From: Treponema sp.
GTDB taxonomy: Bacteria > Spirochaetota > Spirochaetia > Treponematales > Breznakiellaceae
Length of the DNA stretch: 8,616 nt
Assembly (NCBI GenBank): GCA_031279925.1
Contig: JAITHQ010000178.1
Span: 1 to 8,616, forward strand
Direction: 5' to 3'
Below, piece after piece: positions 1-6,291 of the stretch. The translations under genes and the position numbers were made by a program. The notes under the pieces are model-generated. The model searched no databases, had not been told where the DNA came from, and saw only the letters and a program-made list of their open reading frames with translations. Within the stretch, counting starts at the first letter, position 1. Each line of letters starts with the position of its first letter.

Positions 1-17
1 TGCAAGCGGCTCCATAA
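1..17 (+). CDS. Possible 3' tail of an upstream gene (scpA expected)
   Basis: One frame reads Gln-Ala-Ala-Pro and then a TAA stop at 15-17. In many bacteria scpA lies directly before scpB, so this could be the last few codons of ScpA. Five codons are far too few to recognise a protein, so this rests on gene-order expectation only. The scpB frame itself is also open back to base 1, which leaves the true boundary undecided. Confidence 0.22.
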
Positions 18-39
18 TTTTACCATCTTGGAGTTATTG

Positions 40-594
40 GTGGCGGAACAGTTACAAAAAGAAACGGCTCTGGTTGAGGCTATACTCTATCTTGAATCCG
101 GCCCCATGGACGAGGCAGCGATTGTTCGTATTTCGGGGCTTTCCAAAGATGTTGTTAAAGAAGCCCTGGAAAACCTGCAAACAAAGTACGGCGCGGAGGA
201 TTCAGGCATTGAGCTTTCTTATATCGGCGGGGGGGTGATGATCTCTCCCCGGCGGGAGTACTGGGAGGCCCTGAAAGACCGTTACGGCAAAAAAAACGAG
301 GGCAAGATTTCCCGCGCCGCCATGGAAACCCTGGCGATTATCGCCTATTCCCAGCCTATTACCAAGGCCGAAATTAAGGCCATCCGGGGAGTTTCCGCGG
401 ACAATATGATTCAGCTTTTGCTGGAAAAAGAACTTATCCGCGAGGCGGGTAAAAAGGACGTTCCCGGCAAGCCGGTACAGTATGGCACTACTAAAGAATT
501 CCTAAAACTGTTCCGCCTTAACTCCATTGCCGATCTTCCCAAAATGAGTGAAAGCGACCGTGACCGCTTCGAACTTGAGGTGGAGCAGGGGTAG
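40..594 (+). CDS. scpB: Segregation and condensation protein ScpB
   Basis: ScpB is the paired winged-helix subunit of the SMC-ScpA-ScpB condensin-like complex that compacts and segregates the chromosome; it binds ScpA, the kleisin. The family signature is clear: a block around bases 310-420 reading ETLAIIAYSQPITKAEI, then IRGVSADN, and finally KDVPGKPVQYGTTKEFL, which is the second winged helix. The N-terminal winged helix begins VEAILYLESGPMD. I chose GTG at 40 because GGAG at 30-33 sits 6 bases before it; the TTG at 28 in the same frame has no such site. This gives 184 residues, normal for the family. The gene order scpB, rluB-like, cmk is a widely conserved bacterial arrangement. An 84-base inverted-repeat element follows the stop. 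The protein looks intact. Function is near certain, the exact start less so. Confidence 0.95.
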   Translation: MAEQLQKETALVEAILYLESGPMDEAAIVRISGLSKDVVKEALENLQTKYGAEDSGIELSYIGGGVMISPRREYWEALKDRYGKKNEGKISRAAMETLAIIAYSQPITKAEIKAIRGVSADNMIQLLLEKELIREAGKKDVPGKPVQYGTTKEFLKLFRLNSIADLPKMSESDRDRFELEVEQG

Positions 595-601
595 AGCCTT
601 T

Positions 602-685
602 AGAGCCTGTTCAAATTGTGGATTTTTGCGGTCTGCGAACCTTCGGTTCGATGGAGCCTGCAAGGTAGCATTTTGAACAGGCTCT
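602..685. repeat. 84-base inverted-repeat element with nested hairpin
   Basis: The arms AGAGCCTGTTCAAA (602-615) and TTTGAACAGGCTCT (672-685) are perfect 14-base reverse complements. Inside them lies a second perfect 6-base stem, CGAACC (636-641) and GGTTCG (645-650), with a three-base loop. The heptamer AGAGCCT also occurs just before the element at 593-599 overlapping the scpB stop, and GGAGCCTG recurs inside at 653-660. No run of T follows the right arm, so it is not a standard intrinsic terminator. The right arm ends 8 bases before the AGGAG of the next gene, so in RNA the stem could influence that gene's translation. It could be a small dispersed repeat of the MITE or REP kind. I see no clear target-site duplication. 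Confidence 0.7.
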
Positions 686-703
686 TATGTGTCAGGAGAA
701 CTA

Positions 704-1453
704 TTGAACAGCGAAGAAAATAAGGGTCAGCGGCTGCAGGTGTTTCTTGCCCATGCGGGGGCCGCTTCCCGCAGGGCGGCGGAAGGGCTTATCGCGGGGG
801 GCAGGGTAACGGTAAACGGGCTGACGGTTACCATCCAGGGAACCAAGGTTTTTCCCGGCGATGTGGTGCTGCTGGACGGCAGGCCGGTGGAGGCCGAGCG
901 CTGCCTGCGATACCTTGCCCTTAACAAGCCGGCAGGGTATATTTGCAGTTCCTCCGATCCTCAGGGGCGGCCCTTGGCTCTTAGCCTGCTCCCCCCCGGT
1001 ATTGGCGAGCGGCTGTATAATGTAGGCCGATTGGATTTTCTTTCCTGCGGCCTTATCTTTTTTTCCAACGATGGGGACTTTACCGCCCGCCTGGGCCACC
1101 CCAGTTCCGGTTTGGAAAAAGAGTACCTGGTGGAGGCATCGGGCCCCATTCCCGGCGAGGTAGCGGAATCGTTTATCAAGGGAATCGAAATTGAAGGGGT
1201 GCGTTACCAGGCAAAGGCGGCGGAAAAAACCGGCAGAAAAAACCTGCGGGTGGTTCTGGTTGAAGGCAAAAACCGGGAGATACGCCGGGTTTTTTCCTAT
1301 TTTCATCTGCACCCAACGCGGCTTTGCCGCGTCCGTATTGGCCCGGTTCTGCTGGGAGATTTGGCCGAAGGCGGCTGCCGGACGCTTACGAAGCAGGAGT
1401 TGGGGGGACTGAGGGGGATAAGTCCCCATACACAAGGAGTAAACAAATGGTGA
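704..1453 (+). CDS. rluB: RluB/RsuA-family rRNA pseudouridine synthase
   Basis: The enzyme isomerises a specific uridine in ribosomal RNA to pseudouridine; RluB members act on 23S and RsuA members on 16S RNA, and I cannot separate them here. An S4 RNA-binding domain opens the protein (RLQVFLAHAGAASRRAAEGL, then GRVTVNG). The catalytic domain starts at LALNKPAGYICSSSDPQGRP and holds the motif NVGRLD, whose Asp (bases 1034-1036) is the expected catalytic residue, followed by SCGLIFFSNDGDF. The C-terminal block EGKNREIRRVF and RVRIGPVLLGDL is typical. I chose TTG at 704 because AGGAG (694-698) lies 5 bases upstream; GTG at 689 is in frame but has no such site and sits against the repeat arm. Length is 249 residues, normal. 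It overlaps the next gene by 7 bases, implying co-transcription and probably translational coupling. Confidence 0.9.
   Translation: MNSEENKGQRLQVFLAHAGAASRRAAEGLIAGGRVTVNGLTVTIQGTKVFPGDVVLLDGRPVEAERCLRYLALNKPAGYICSSSDPQGRPLALSLLPPGIGERLYNVGRLDFLSCGLIFFSNDGDFTARLGHPSSGLEKEYLVEASGPIPGEVAESFIKGIEIEGVRYQAKAAEKTGRKNLRVVLVEGKNREIRRVFSYFHLHPTRLCRVRIGPVLLGDLAEGGCRTLTKQELGGLRGISPHTQGVNKW
1434..1449 (+). promoter_or_regulatory. Ribosome binding site and start of the Cmk-S1 gene
   Basis: AAGGAG at 1434-1439 stands 7 bases before ATG at 1447. It lies inside the end of the pseudouridine synthase gene and decides the start of the fusion gene. The same frame extends upstream to an ATG at 1324, but that stretch encodes no kinase sequence and overlaps the conserved end of the previous protein. 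Confidence 0.88.
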
Positions 1454-3936
1454 TTGCAATTGACGGTCCGGCTGGTTCAGGAAAAAGTACTATCGCCCGG
1501 TTACTGGCCCAACGTTTGAAGGATAGCAACGAAGAAGAATTTACCTATATCAATTCAGGAAACCTATACCGGGCCATTACCCTGGGCTGCCTGCGGGCGG
1601 GCGTTGACCCTACGGACAGTGAAAAAGCCCTTGAATTTGCCAAAAGCGTCCGCATTGAATACCGCAAAGATCGGGTGTTCCTGAATGGCGAGGATGTAAC
1701 CGATACCCTCCATACCGATGAAATCGACCACTGGGCGGCGCCGCTTTCCGCCATTGTGCCTATTCGTCATCTGGTTAATGATCTTATCCGGGCAATTTCA
1801 GGCAGCCTTAACGCGGTGGTGGAGGGCCGGGATATGACTACCGTGGTATTTCCCCATGCGGAATACCGGTTTTATCTTGACGCTTCGGTTGAATCGCGGT
1901 CGCGGCGGCGTTTTGAGCAAAGGGTTTCTCAGCTTGGCCTTGAGGAAATAAAAGATACCATTACCCAGCGGGACGAAATTGACAAAAACAAGGTAGAAGG
2001 CAGCCTGATAATTGCCGAAGGGGTAACATATCTTGATACTTCGCTCTTGACCATTGAACAAGTTTATGCCACATTAATAGATAGATTAAAACTGGAAAAT
2101 AAAGCGGAAGGACAGGACATGGCTCAGATGGAAGTGGAATCGGACTTTAGTCCGACGGACACTAGTCCGGTAAATGACGGGGAGAATATCCAGACACAGT
2201 TACAGGAAGAGTACTTGAAATCCCTTGAGCAGCTTGAAGAAGGCCAGCTCGTTGAAGGCAGTGTAATTCAAGTAACCTCGGATCAGGTATTTATCGATGT
2301 GGGCTACAAGTCCGAAGGTAAAATACCTATTTCTGAATTTACCGAGATTCCCAAAGTGGGGGACGCCGTATCGGTGATCCTCATTACCAAGGAAAACAAG
2401 CACGGCGAAGTTATTGTTTCCAAACAGAAGGCGGATGCGAAACTGTTCTGGAAAAACCTCAGACAGGCGTTTCAGGACCATACTATGGTTGAAGGCCTTA
2501 TCGAAAATCTGGTAAAAGGCGGGTACGATGTTAACCTCGGCGCGGGGGTACACGCTTTTCTTCCCATCAGCCAGTCAGACGCCCAAAAGGTAGACAAGCC
2601 GGAGAAATTTCTTGGATTAAAAGCCCAGTTCCATGTAGAGCGCCTGTATTCTGACGGCAAGGTGAACATCGTGGTAAACCGCCGGAAGTACCTCGAAGAA
2701 GAACTCGAACGCAAGCGCAATGCGTTTTTCGATAACACGCCCATAGGCGCGGACATTACCGGCGTTGTCAAAACGTTTACCTCTTTTGGCGCGTTTATCG
2801 ACCTGGGCGGTTTTGACGGCCTTCTGCATATCAATGACATGAGCTGGGGCCACGTTACCCGGCCCAAGGACTTTGTAAAAAAAGGCCAGGAGATACGCCT
2901 TAAGGTGATCCGCATTGACCGCCAGGAAAAACGGATCAATCTTTCCCTTAAACATTTTACCGATGACCCGTGGGTGCATTTCGAAGACAAGTACCATGTG
3001 AACGATATTGTTAAAGGCAAGGTAACTAAACTTACCGACTTCGGCGCGTTTATCGAACTGGAAGAAGGCATAGAAGGGCTTGCCCATATTTCTGAATTCT
3101 CCTGGGTAAAGAAAATACAGAAACCCCAGGAAATGGTAAAAAGCGGTGATATCGTTGAGTGCATGGTCTTGGGCTACGATCTGCAGGCGGGGAGGGTGTC
3201 CCTTGGCCTTAAACAGGTAACGGCCAACCCCTGGGACGGCGTCGAAGAAAGGTATCCGGTGGGAACAAGGTTAACCCGCAGGGTGGTTAAAATTACCAAC
3301 GCCGGCGCCTTTATCCAGCTGGAAGAGGGTATCGATGGATTCCTCCACGGCGATGACATTTCCTGGACTAAAAAGGTCAAGCATCCCGGCAGCGAGCTTT
3401 CAGCCGGGCAGGAAATCGAGGTAATGGTAATAGCGGTGGACCGGGAAAGCCGGAATGTTAAACTGGGCATCAAACAGCTTACCGAAGACCCCTGGCAGAG
3501 TTTTGGCGCGACCTACCGGCCCGGCTCCCCGGTGGAAGGGGAGGTTGCCTCCGTTACCGACTTTGGGATTTTTGTGCGGATCCCCGGCGGAATCGAAGGG
3601 CTTATTCATAAGACCAACCTGACCGAAAACCGGGAGGAGAATCCCGACGAGGCCCTTAAAAAATTCAAGGTTGGGGACAAAATTAAGGCGGTGGTTCTGG
3701 AGATACAAAGCGATAGACAGAAAGTTGCCTTCTCGATTCGGGATTACCAGAAAAAGGTACAGCGAGAGGAGATTTCCCGCTATATGGCAGGGGAGGAGTC
3801 AGGCGATTCCACCTTTACGCTGGGTGATTTTTTGAAATCGAAAGGCGGTTCCGAAGAAACCCAGAATGCGCCGGAATCTCCGCCGGAGGCTGTTTCCGGC
3901 GGCGAGGGTGAAGGCTCCCCTCCGGATACCAATTAA
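1447..3936 (+). CDS. cmk-rpsA: Cytidylate kinase fused to 30S ribosomal protein S1
   Basis: The 829-residue protein joins two enzymes' worth of sequence. Residues 1-215 are cytidylate kinase, which phosphorylates CMP/dCMP with ATP: P-loop GPAGSGKST at 7-15, NSGNLYR at 36-42, EGRDMTTVVFP at 126-136, and the lid/CMP region RDEIDKNK at 175-182. The Asp-Ser/Thr-Gly usually seen before the tyrosine is Asn-Ser-Gly here, and the last lid Arg of E. coli Cmk is Lys182. Residues 225-829 are S1, the ribosomal protein that binds mRNA during initiation. I count six S1 repeats, at about 265-328, 345-412, 432-502, 518-588, 605-677 and 692-766; repeats 3 to 6 carry the classic FGAF/FGIF-type strand (repeat 5 has NAGAF). 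The tail from 780 is acidic and proline-rich. The fusion is known in Treponema. An internal start probably makes free S1 as well. Confidence 0.95.
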   Translation: MVIAIDGPAGSGKSTIARLLAQRLKDSNEEEFTYINSGNLYRAITLGCLRAGVDPTDSEKALEFAKSVRIEYRKDRVFLNGEDVTDTLHTDEIDHWAAPLSAIVPIRHLVNDLIRAISGSLNAVVEGRDMTTVVFPHAEYRFYLDASVESRSRRRFEQRVSQLGLEEIKDTITQRDEIDKNKVEGSLIIAEGVTYLDTSLLTIEQVYATLIDRLKLENKAEGQDMAQMEVESDFSPTDTSPVNDGENIQTQLQEEYLKSLEQLEEGQLVEGSVIQVTSDQVFIDVGYKSEGKIPISEFTEIPKVGDAVSVILITKENKHGEVIVSKQKADAKLFWKNLRQAFQDHTMVEGLIENLVKGGYDVNLGAGVHAFLPISQSDAQKVDKPEKFLGLKAQFHVERLYSDGKVNIVVNRRKYLEEELERKRNAFFDNTPIGADITGVVKTFTSFGAFIDLGGFDGLLHINDMSWGHVTRPKDFVKKGQEIRLKVIRIDRQEKRINLSLKHFTDDPWVHFEDKYHVNDIVKGKVTKLTDFGAFIELEEGIEGLAHISEFSWVKKIQKPQEMVKSGDIVECMVLGYDLQAGRVSLGLKQVTANPWDGVEERYPVGTRLTRRVVKITNAGAFIQLEEGIDGFLHGDDISWTKKVKHPGSELSAGQEIEVMVIAVDRESRNVKLGIKQLTEDPWQSFGATYRPGSPVEGEVASVTDFGIFVRIPGGIEGLIHKTNLTENREENPDEALKKFKVGDKIKAVVLEIQSDRQKVAFSIRDYQKKVQREEISRYMAGEESGDSTFTLGDFLKSKGGSEETQNAPESPPEAVSGGEGEGSPPDTN
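2108..2121 (+). promoter_or_regulatory. rpsA: Internal Shine-Dalgarno and ATG at the kinase/S1 junction
   Basis: AAGGA at 2108-2112 lies 6 bases before ATG 2119-2121, which is in frame and codes Met225 of the fusion. Translation from here would give a 605-residue protein beginning MAQMEVESDF, that is, exactly the S1 part with its own N-terminus and none of the kinase. The preceding residues KLENKAEGQD look like a linker. What is seen is the site and its spacing. That ribosomes use it is inference, supported by the very different amounts of S1 and cytidylate kinase that cells normally need. Confidence 0.6.
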
Positions 3937-3942
3937 TGATAG
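3934..3942 (+). other. Three tandem stop codons TAA-TGA-TAG
   Basis: The fusion gene ends with TAA, TGA and TAG directly one after another in the same frame. The next gene starts 6 bases later in that same frame, so the triple stop prevents readthrough from making an S1-regulator fusion. Confidence 0.95.
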
Positions 3943-3948
3943 CCGGCC

Positions 3949-5481
3949 ATGCTGTCAACGATTGACGTAAACAAATTCAATACCCTGATAGAGACGTATA
4001 CTCTTATAAATTCGCACTATCAGGATATTAATGTTTTGCTTACCCGCATCCTTGAATCGGCAATGCTGCTCTGCGCCGGAGACGCGGCAAGCCTTTTGCT
4101 TATGGACAAACAGCGGGCGGGTTTGTACTTTGAAGTTGCCCTTGGGACAAAGGGCCAGGAAGTCAAACAGTTTACCGTGAAAATAGGGGAGGGTATTGCC
4201 GGGTGGGTTGCCCAGCATAATAAGCCGATTATCGTTAACGATGTTGCCCACGACAAGCGCCACCTTAAAAATATTCCTGATCTGATTGGGTATCCTTCAA
4301 ACACCATGCTGGCGGTTCCCATGCGGATCAAGGATGAATGTATCGGCGTAATCGAAGTTATCAATAAGGCCGCAGGGGAGGACTTTACCCAGGAAGACCT
4401 TGAATGGCTTGAAATTTTTGCCAACCAGGCGGCCCTGGCTATTGTCAATACCAAAAGCATTGAACGCGCCCACAGTGAAATTCAACTGTTGCAGGACAAA
4501 ATCAATACGGAGCAGGGCTTTCATACTATGGTGGCCAAAAGCCCGCTTATCGTTGAAAAACTGGAAATAATTGACCGTGTGGCAAAAACCGATTCGTCGG
4601 TGCTGATACTTGGAGAGAGTGGGGTAGGGAAGGAAATTTTTGCCGAGCAGATACATCTGCGCAGCCCCCGCAGGGCGGCGCCTTTTATCCGGGTAAACTG
4701 CGCCGCCCTGCCCGAAGGTCTTTTGGAAAGCGAACTCTTTGGTCATGTCAAGGGCGCTTTTACCAACGCGGTGGCAAACCGGCAGGGCCGTTTTGAACTT
4801 GCCGACGGCGGCACTATTTTTCTTGATGAGATCGGCGATTTGCCGCTGTCTTTACAGGCAAAACTGCTGAGGGTTATTCAGGAAAAAACATTTGAAAAAG
4901 TAGGGTCTGATGTTTCCTTGACGGTGAATGTGCGGATACTGGCCGCCACCAATAAAGATATTGAAGCCCAGGTAGAGAAGGGCGGTTTCAGGAGTGATCT
5001 TTACTACCGGTTAAACGTGCTGCCCCTGTATATTCCGCCCCTGCGCCAGCGCCCCGAAGATATTCCCGAACTTGCCCGTTTTTTCCTTTCTAAATATATG
5101 CGGGAAAACAAAAAGCATTTTGAAGGGTTTTCCAGAGAAGCGCTTACGGTCATGCTCACCTATTCGTGGCCAGGAAATATCAGGGAACTTGAAAACTGCA
5201 TTGAGCGGGCTTGTGTTATTGGAAAAAGCAAGCGAATTCAGCGCAGCGACCTGTTCCTGAAATCTGGTATCGATGAATCTGAATCCGGCGGGCGGAACCT
5301 TAAAACGGCGCTTAATGTGTTTAAGGCTCATTTTATCCGCAAGGTGCTGGAAGAAAATTCCTGGAACCAGACGGAAACCGCCAAAGCCCTGGATATTCAA
5401 CGGACCTATTTATCAAGACTGATAAAAGAGCTGGATATAAAAAAAATGGAAATAAAGAAGAAATCAACAACCCCGCCCTAA
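3949..5481 (+). CDS. Sigma54-dependent transcriptional activator, GAF-AAA+-Fis HTH
   Basis: A 510-residue bacterial enhancer-binding protein. Residues 20-170 form a GAF sensor domain (GEGIAGWVAQHNKPIIVNDV, then IGVIEVINK). The AAA+ domain at about 190-425 uses ATP hydrolysis to remodel sigma54-RNA polymerase: Walker A GESGVGKE 222-229, Walker B GGTIFLDE 287-294, sensor-I Asn335, FRSDLYYRLNV 347-357 with the arginine fingers, and WPGNIREL 407-414. The sigma54-contact loop reads GAFTNA (269-274) where GAFTGA is the rule. A Fis-type helix-turn-helix ends it (about 455-497, ETAKALDIQRTYLSRLIKEL). It follows the triple stop of the S1 gene after 6 bases with no Shine-Dalgarno, which suggests coupled translation and co-transcription. 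ATG 3949 is the first possible start after the in-frame TAG at 3940. The stop codon lies in the loop of a hairpin. Its target genes and the GAF ligand are unknown; I saw no sigma54 promoter nearby. Confidence 0.93.
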   Translation: MLSTIDVNKFNTLIETYTLINSHYQDINVLLTRILESAMLLCAGDAASLLLMDKQRAGLYFEVALGTKGQEVKQFTVKIGEGIAGWVAQHNKPIIVNDVAHDKRHLKNIPDLIGYPSNTMLAVPMRIKDECIGVIEVINKAAGEDFTQEDLEWLEIFANQAALAIVNTKSIERAHSEIQLLQDKINTEQGFHTMVAKSPLIVEKLEIIDRVAKTDSSVLILGESGVGKEIFAEQIHLRSPRRAAPFIRVNCAALPEGLLESELFGHVKGAFTNAVANRQGRFELADGGTIFLDEIGDLPLSLQAKLLRVIQEKTFEKVGSDVSLTVNVRILAATNKDIEAQVEKGGFRSDLYYRLNVLPLYIPPLRQRPEDIPELARFFLSKYMRENKKHFEGFSREALTVMLTYSWPGNIRELENCIERACVIGKSKRIQRSDLFLKSGIDESESGGRNLKTALNVFKAHFIRKVLEENSWNQTETAKALDIQRTYLSRLIKELDIKKMEIKKKSTTPP

Positions 5482-5492
5482 AGGGACGGGGT
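5470..5492 (+). terminator. GC-rich hairpin over the regulator stop codon, possible weak terminator
   Basis: ACCCCGCCC (5470-5478) pairs with GGGACGGGGT (5483-5492) apart from one bulged A; the loop TAAA contains the TAA stop of the sigma54 regulator. The tail TATGTTGTTCTTAT is T-rich but interrupted, so termination would be weak. Nearly the same sequence recurs at 5540-5559, so it may instead be a copy of a palindromic repeat. Confidence 0.45.
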
Positions 5493-5600
5493 ATGTTGTT
5501 CTTATAAGGTATTGCAGTCGGGTTTAATACCTTTATTAACGCCCTAAAGGGCGGGGTATTAAACCCTCCGCACGAATAAAGAAATAACGAGGAGCTAGTT
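5482..5600 (+). promoter_or_regulatory. Spacer with alternative stems upstream of the TPR gene
   Basis: The 119-base spacer holds no gene. GGGTTTAATACC (5520-5531) is a perfect 12-base reverse complement of GGTATTAAACCC (5555-5566), enclosing a small stem GCCC/GGGC (5541-5544 with 5549-5552, loop TAAA). AAGGTATT (5506-5513) can instead pair with AATACCTT (5526-5533), which uses much of the same left arm, so the two stems exclude each other. CGCCCTAAAGGGCGGGGTAT (5540-5559) repeats 5474-5494 with a one-base difference. No T-run follows. The region could be a leader control element, a decayed palindromic repeat, or both. GAGGAG (5589-5594) then serves the TPR gene with 6-base spacing. I found no convincing promoter. 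Confidence 0.55.
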
Positions 5601-6275
5601 ATGCGCAATTTTAACGAGAAACCAAATGCAGGCGAGGGGATAAACGATTTTATTCAAAAAAACAGAAAACCCATATTTGTTTCGCTGGGGCTTATTGTTC
5701 TGCTTTTGGCAGGATGCGTCGCCGGTCTTTCCATTATGGACCTGCTCCGCAAAAAGGCCATCAGCGCCGCCGAGGAACTGAACAGCCGGTACGAAGCCGT
5801 CCGTTTTACCATTACCGAAGAATCCTCGGCGGCGGACCTTGAAGCCCTGCTGGACGACCTTACTGTGTTTGCGAAAAAAACATCCGGCTATGCCGGCGGC
5901 AAGGCATGGTCTATAATCGCCGGTATCCGCAGTGACAAAAAAGAATGGGCGGACGCCGAAGCCGCCTGGACCGCCGCCGCCAGCGCCGCCCCCAAAACGT
6001 ACCTTGCCCCAATCGCCTGGTTTAACGCCGGCGTTGCTGCGGAAGAGCAGGGGAAGAACGAAGAGGCCGTAGGGCACTATACCAAAAGCCTTTCCCTTTC
6101 GGCTGCCTTTCCTGCCGCGCCGCGCGCCCAGTTTTCCATTGGCCGGCTTAAGGAGTCCTTAAACGACAAGGCCGCCGCAATTGAGGCATACCGCGCCGTT
6201 GTTTCCGGCTGGCCCTACGATACGGTCTGGACCAATTTGGCCCATAGCCGGATTATAGTATTGGACGCCAAATAA
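5601..6275 (+). CDS. Membrane-anchored or lipoprotein TPR-like protein
   Basis: A 224-residue protein I cannot name. About 24 mostly polar residues are followed by one hydrophobic segment (24-48, IFVSLGLIVLLLAGCVAGLS), then a soluble part rich in Ala, Asp and Glu. The segment contains LLAGC (35-39), a perfect lipobox, so the protein may be a lipoprotein cleaved before Cys39; but the hydrophobic run continues past the cysteine and the N-region is long, so a single membrane anchor is equally likely. The C-terminal half looks like two or three TPR-type helical repeats (WFNAGVAAEEQGKNEEAVGHY, then FSIGRLKESLNDKAAAIEAY). The layout resembles YfgM/TPR_21-type proteins that work at the membrane, but that link is weak. 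GAGGAG sits 6 bases before ATG 5601. A strong terminator lies 42 bases beyond the stop, inside the convergent dinB gene. No binding partner is evident from context. Confidence 0.75.
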   Translation: MRNFNEKPNAGEGINDFIQKNRKPIFVSLGLIVLLLAGCVAGLSIMDLLRKKAISAAEELNSRYEAVRFTITEESSAADLEALLDDLTVFAKKTSGYAGGKAWSIIAGIRSDKKEWADAEAAWTAAASAAPKTYLAPIAWFNAGVAAEEQGKNEEAVGHYTKSLSLSAAFPAAPRAQFSIGRLKESLNDKAAAIEAYRAVVSGWPYDTVWTNLAHSRIIVLDAK

Positions 6276-6291
6276 AGAACCGCGCATAAAG

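Noticed and set aside
28..39. TTG at 28 as the scpB start
   Set aside because: No Shine-Dalgarno precedes it, while GGAG at 30-33 is well placed for GTG 40.
602..690. The inverted repeat as an intrinsic terminator of scpB
   Set aside because: The right arm is followed by TATGTGTCAGG, not a T-run, and the loop between the arms is 56 bases.
1324..1446. Upstream extension of the Cmk-S1 frame to ATG 1324
   Set aside because: It overlaps the conserved end of the previous protein, encodes no kinase sequence, and the AAGGAG before ATG 1447 fixes the start.
701..1459. Long open frame on the minus strand opposite the pseudouridine synthase gene (252 codons)
   Set aside because: The plus strand carries clear S4 and GRLD family motifs; the minus-strand product resembles no family I know and is a shadow of GC-rich codons.
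2472..3164. Minus-strand frame of 230 codons opposite S1
   Set aside because: The S1 repeats on the plus strand explain the region, and the minus product is serine/arginine-rich shadow sequence.
2750..3500. Tandem DNA repeat in the S1 gene
   Set aside because: The repetition (TTTGGCGCGTTTATC-like segments) reflects the repeated S1 protein domains and is already explained.
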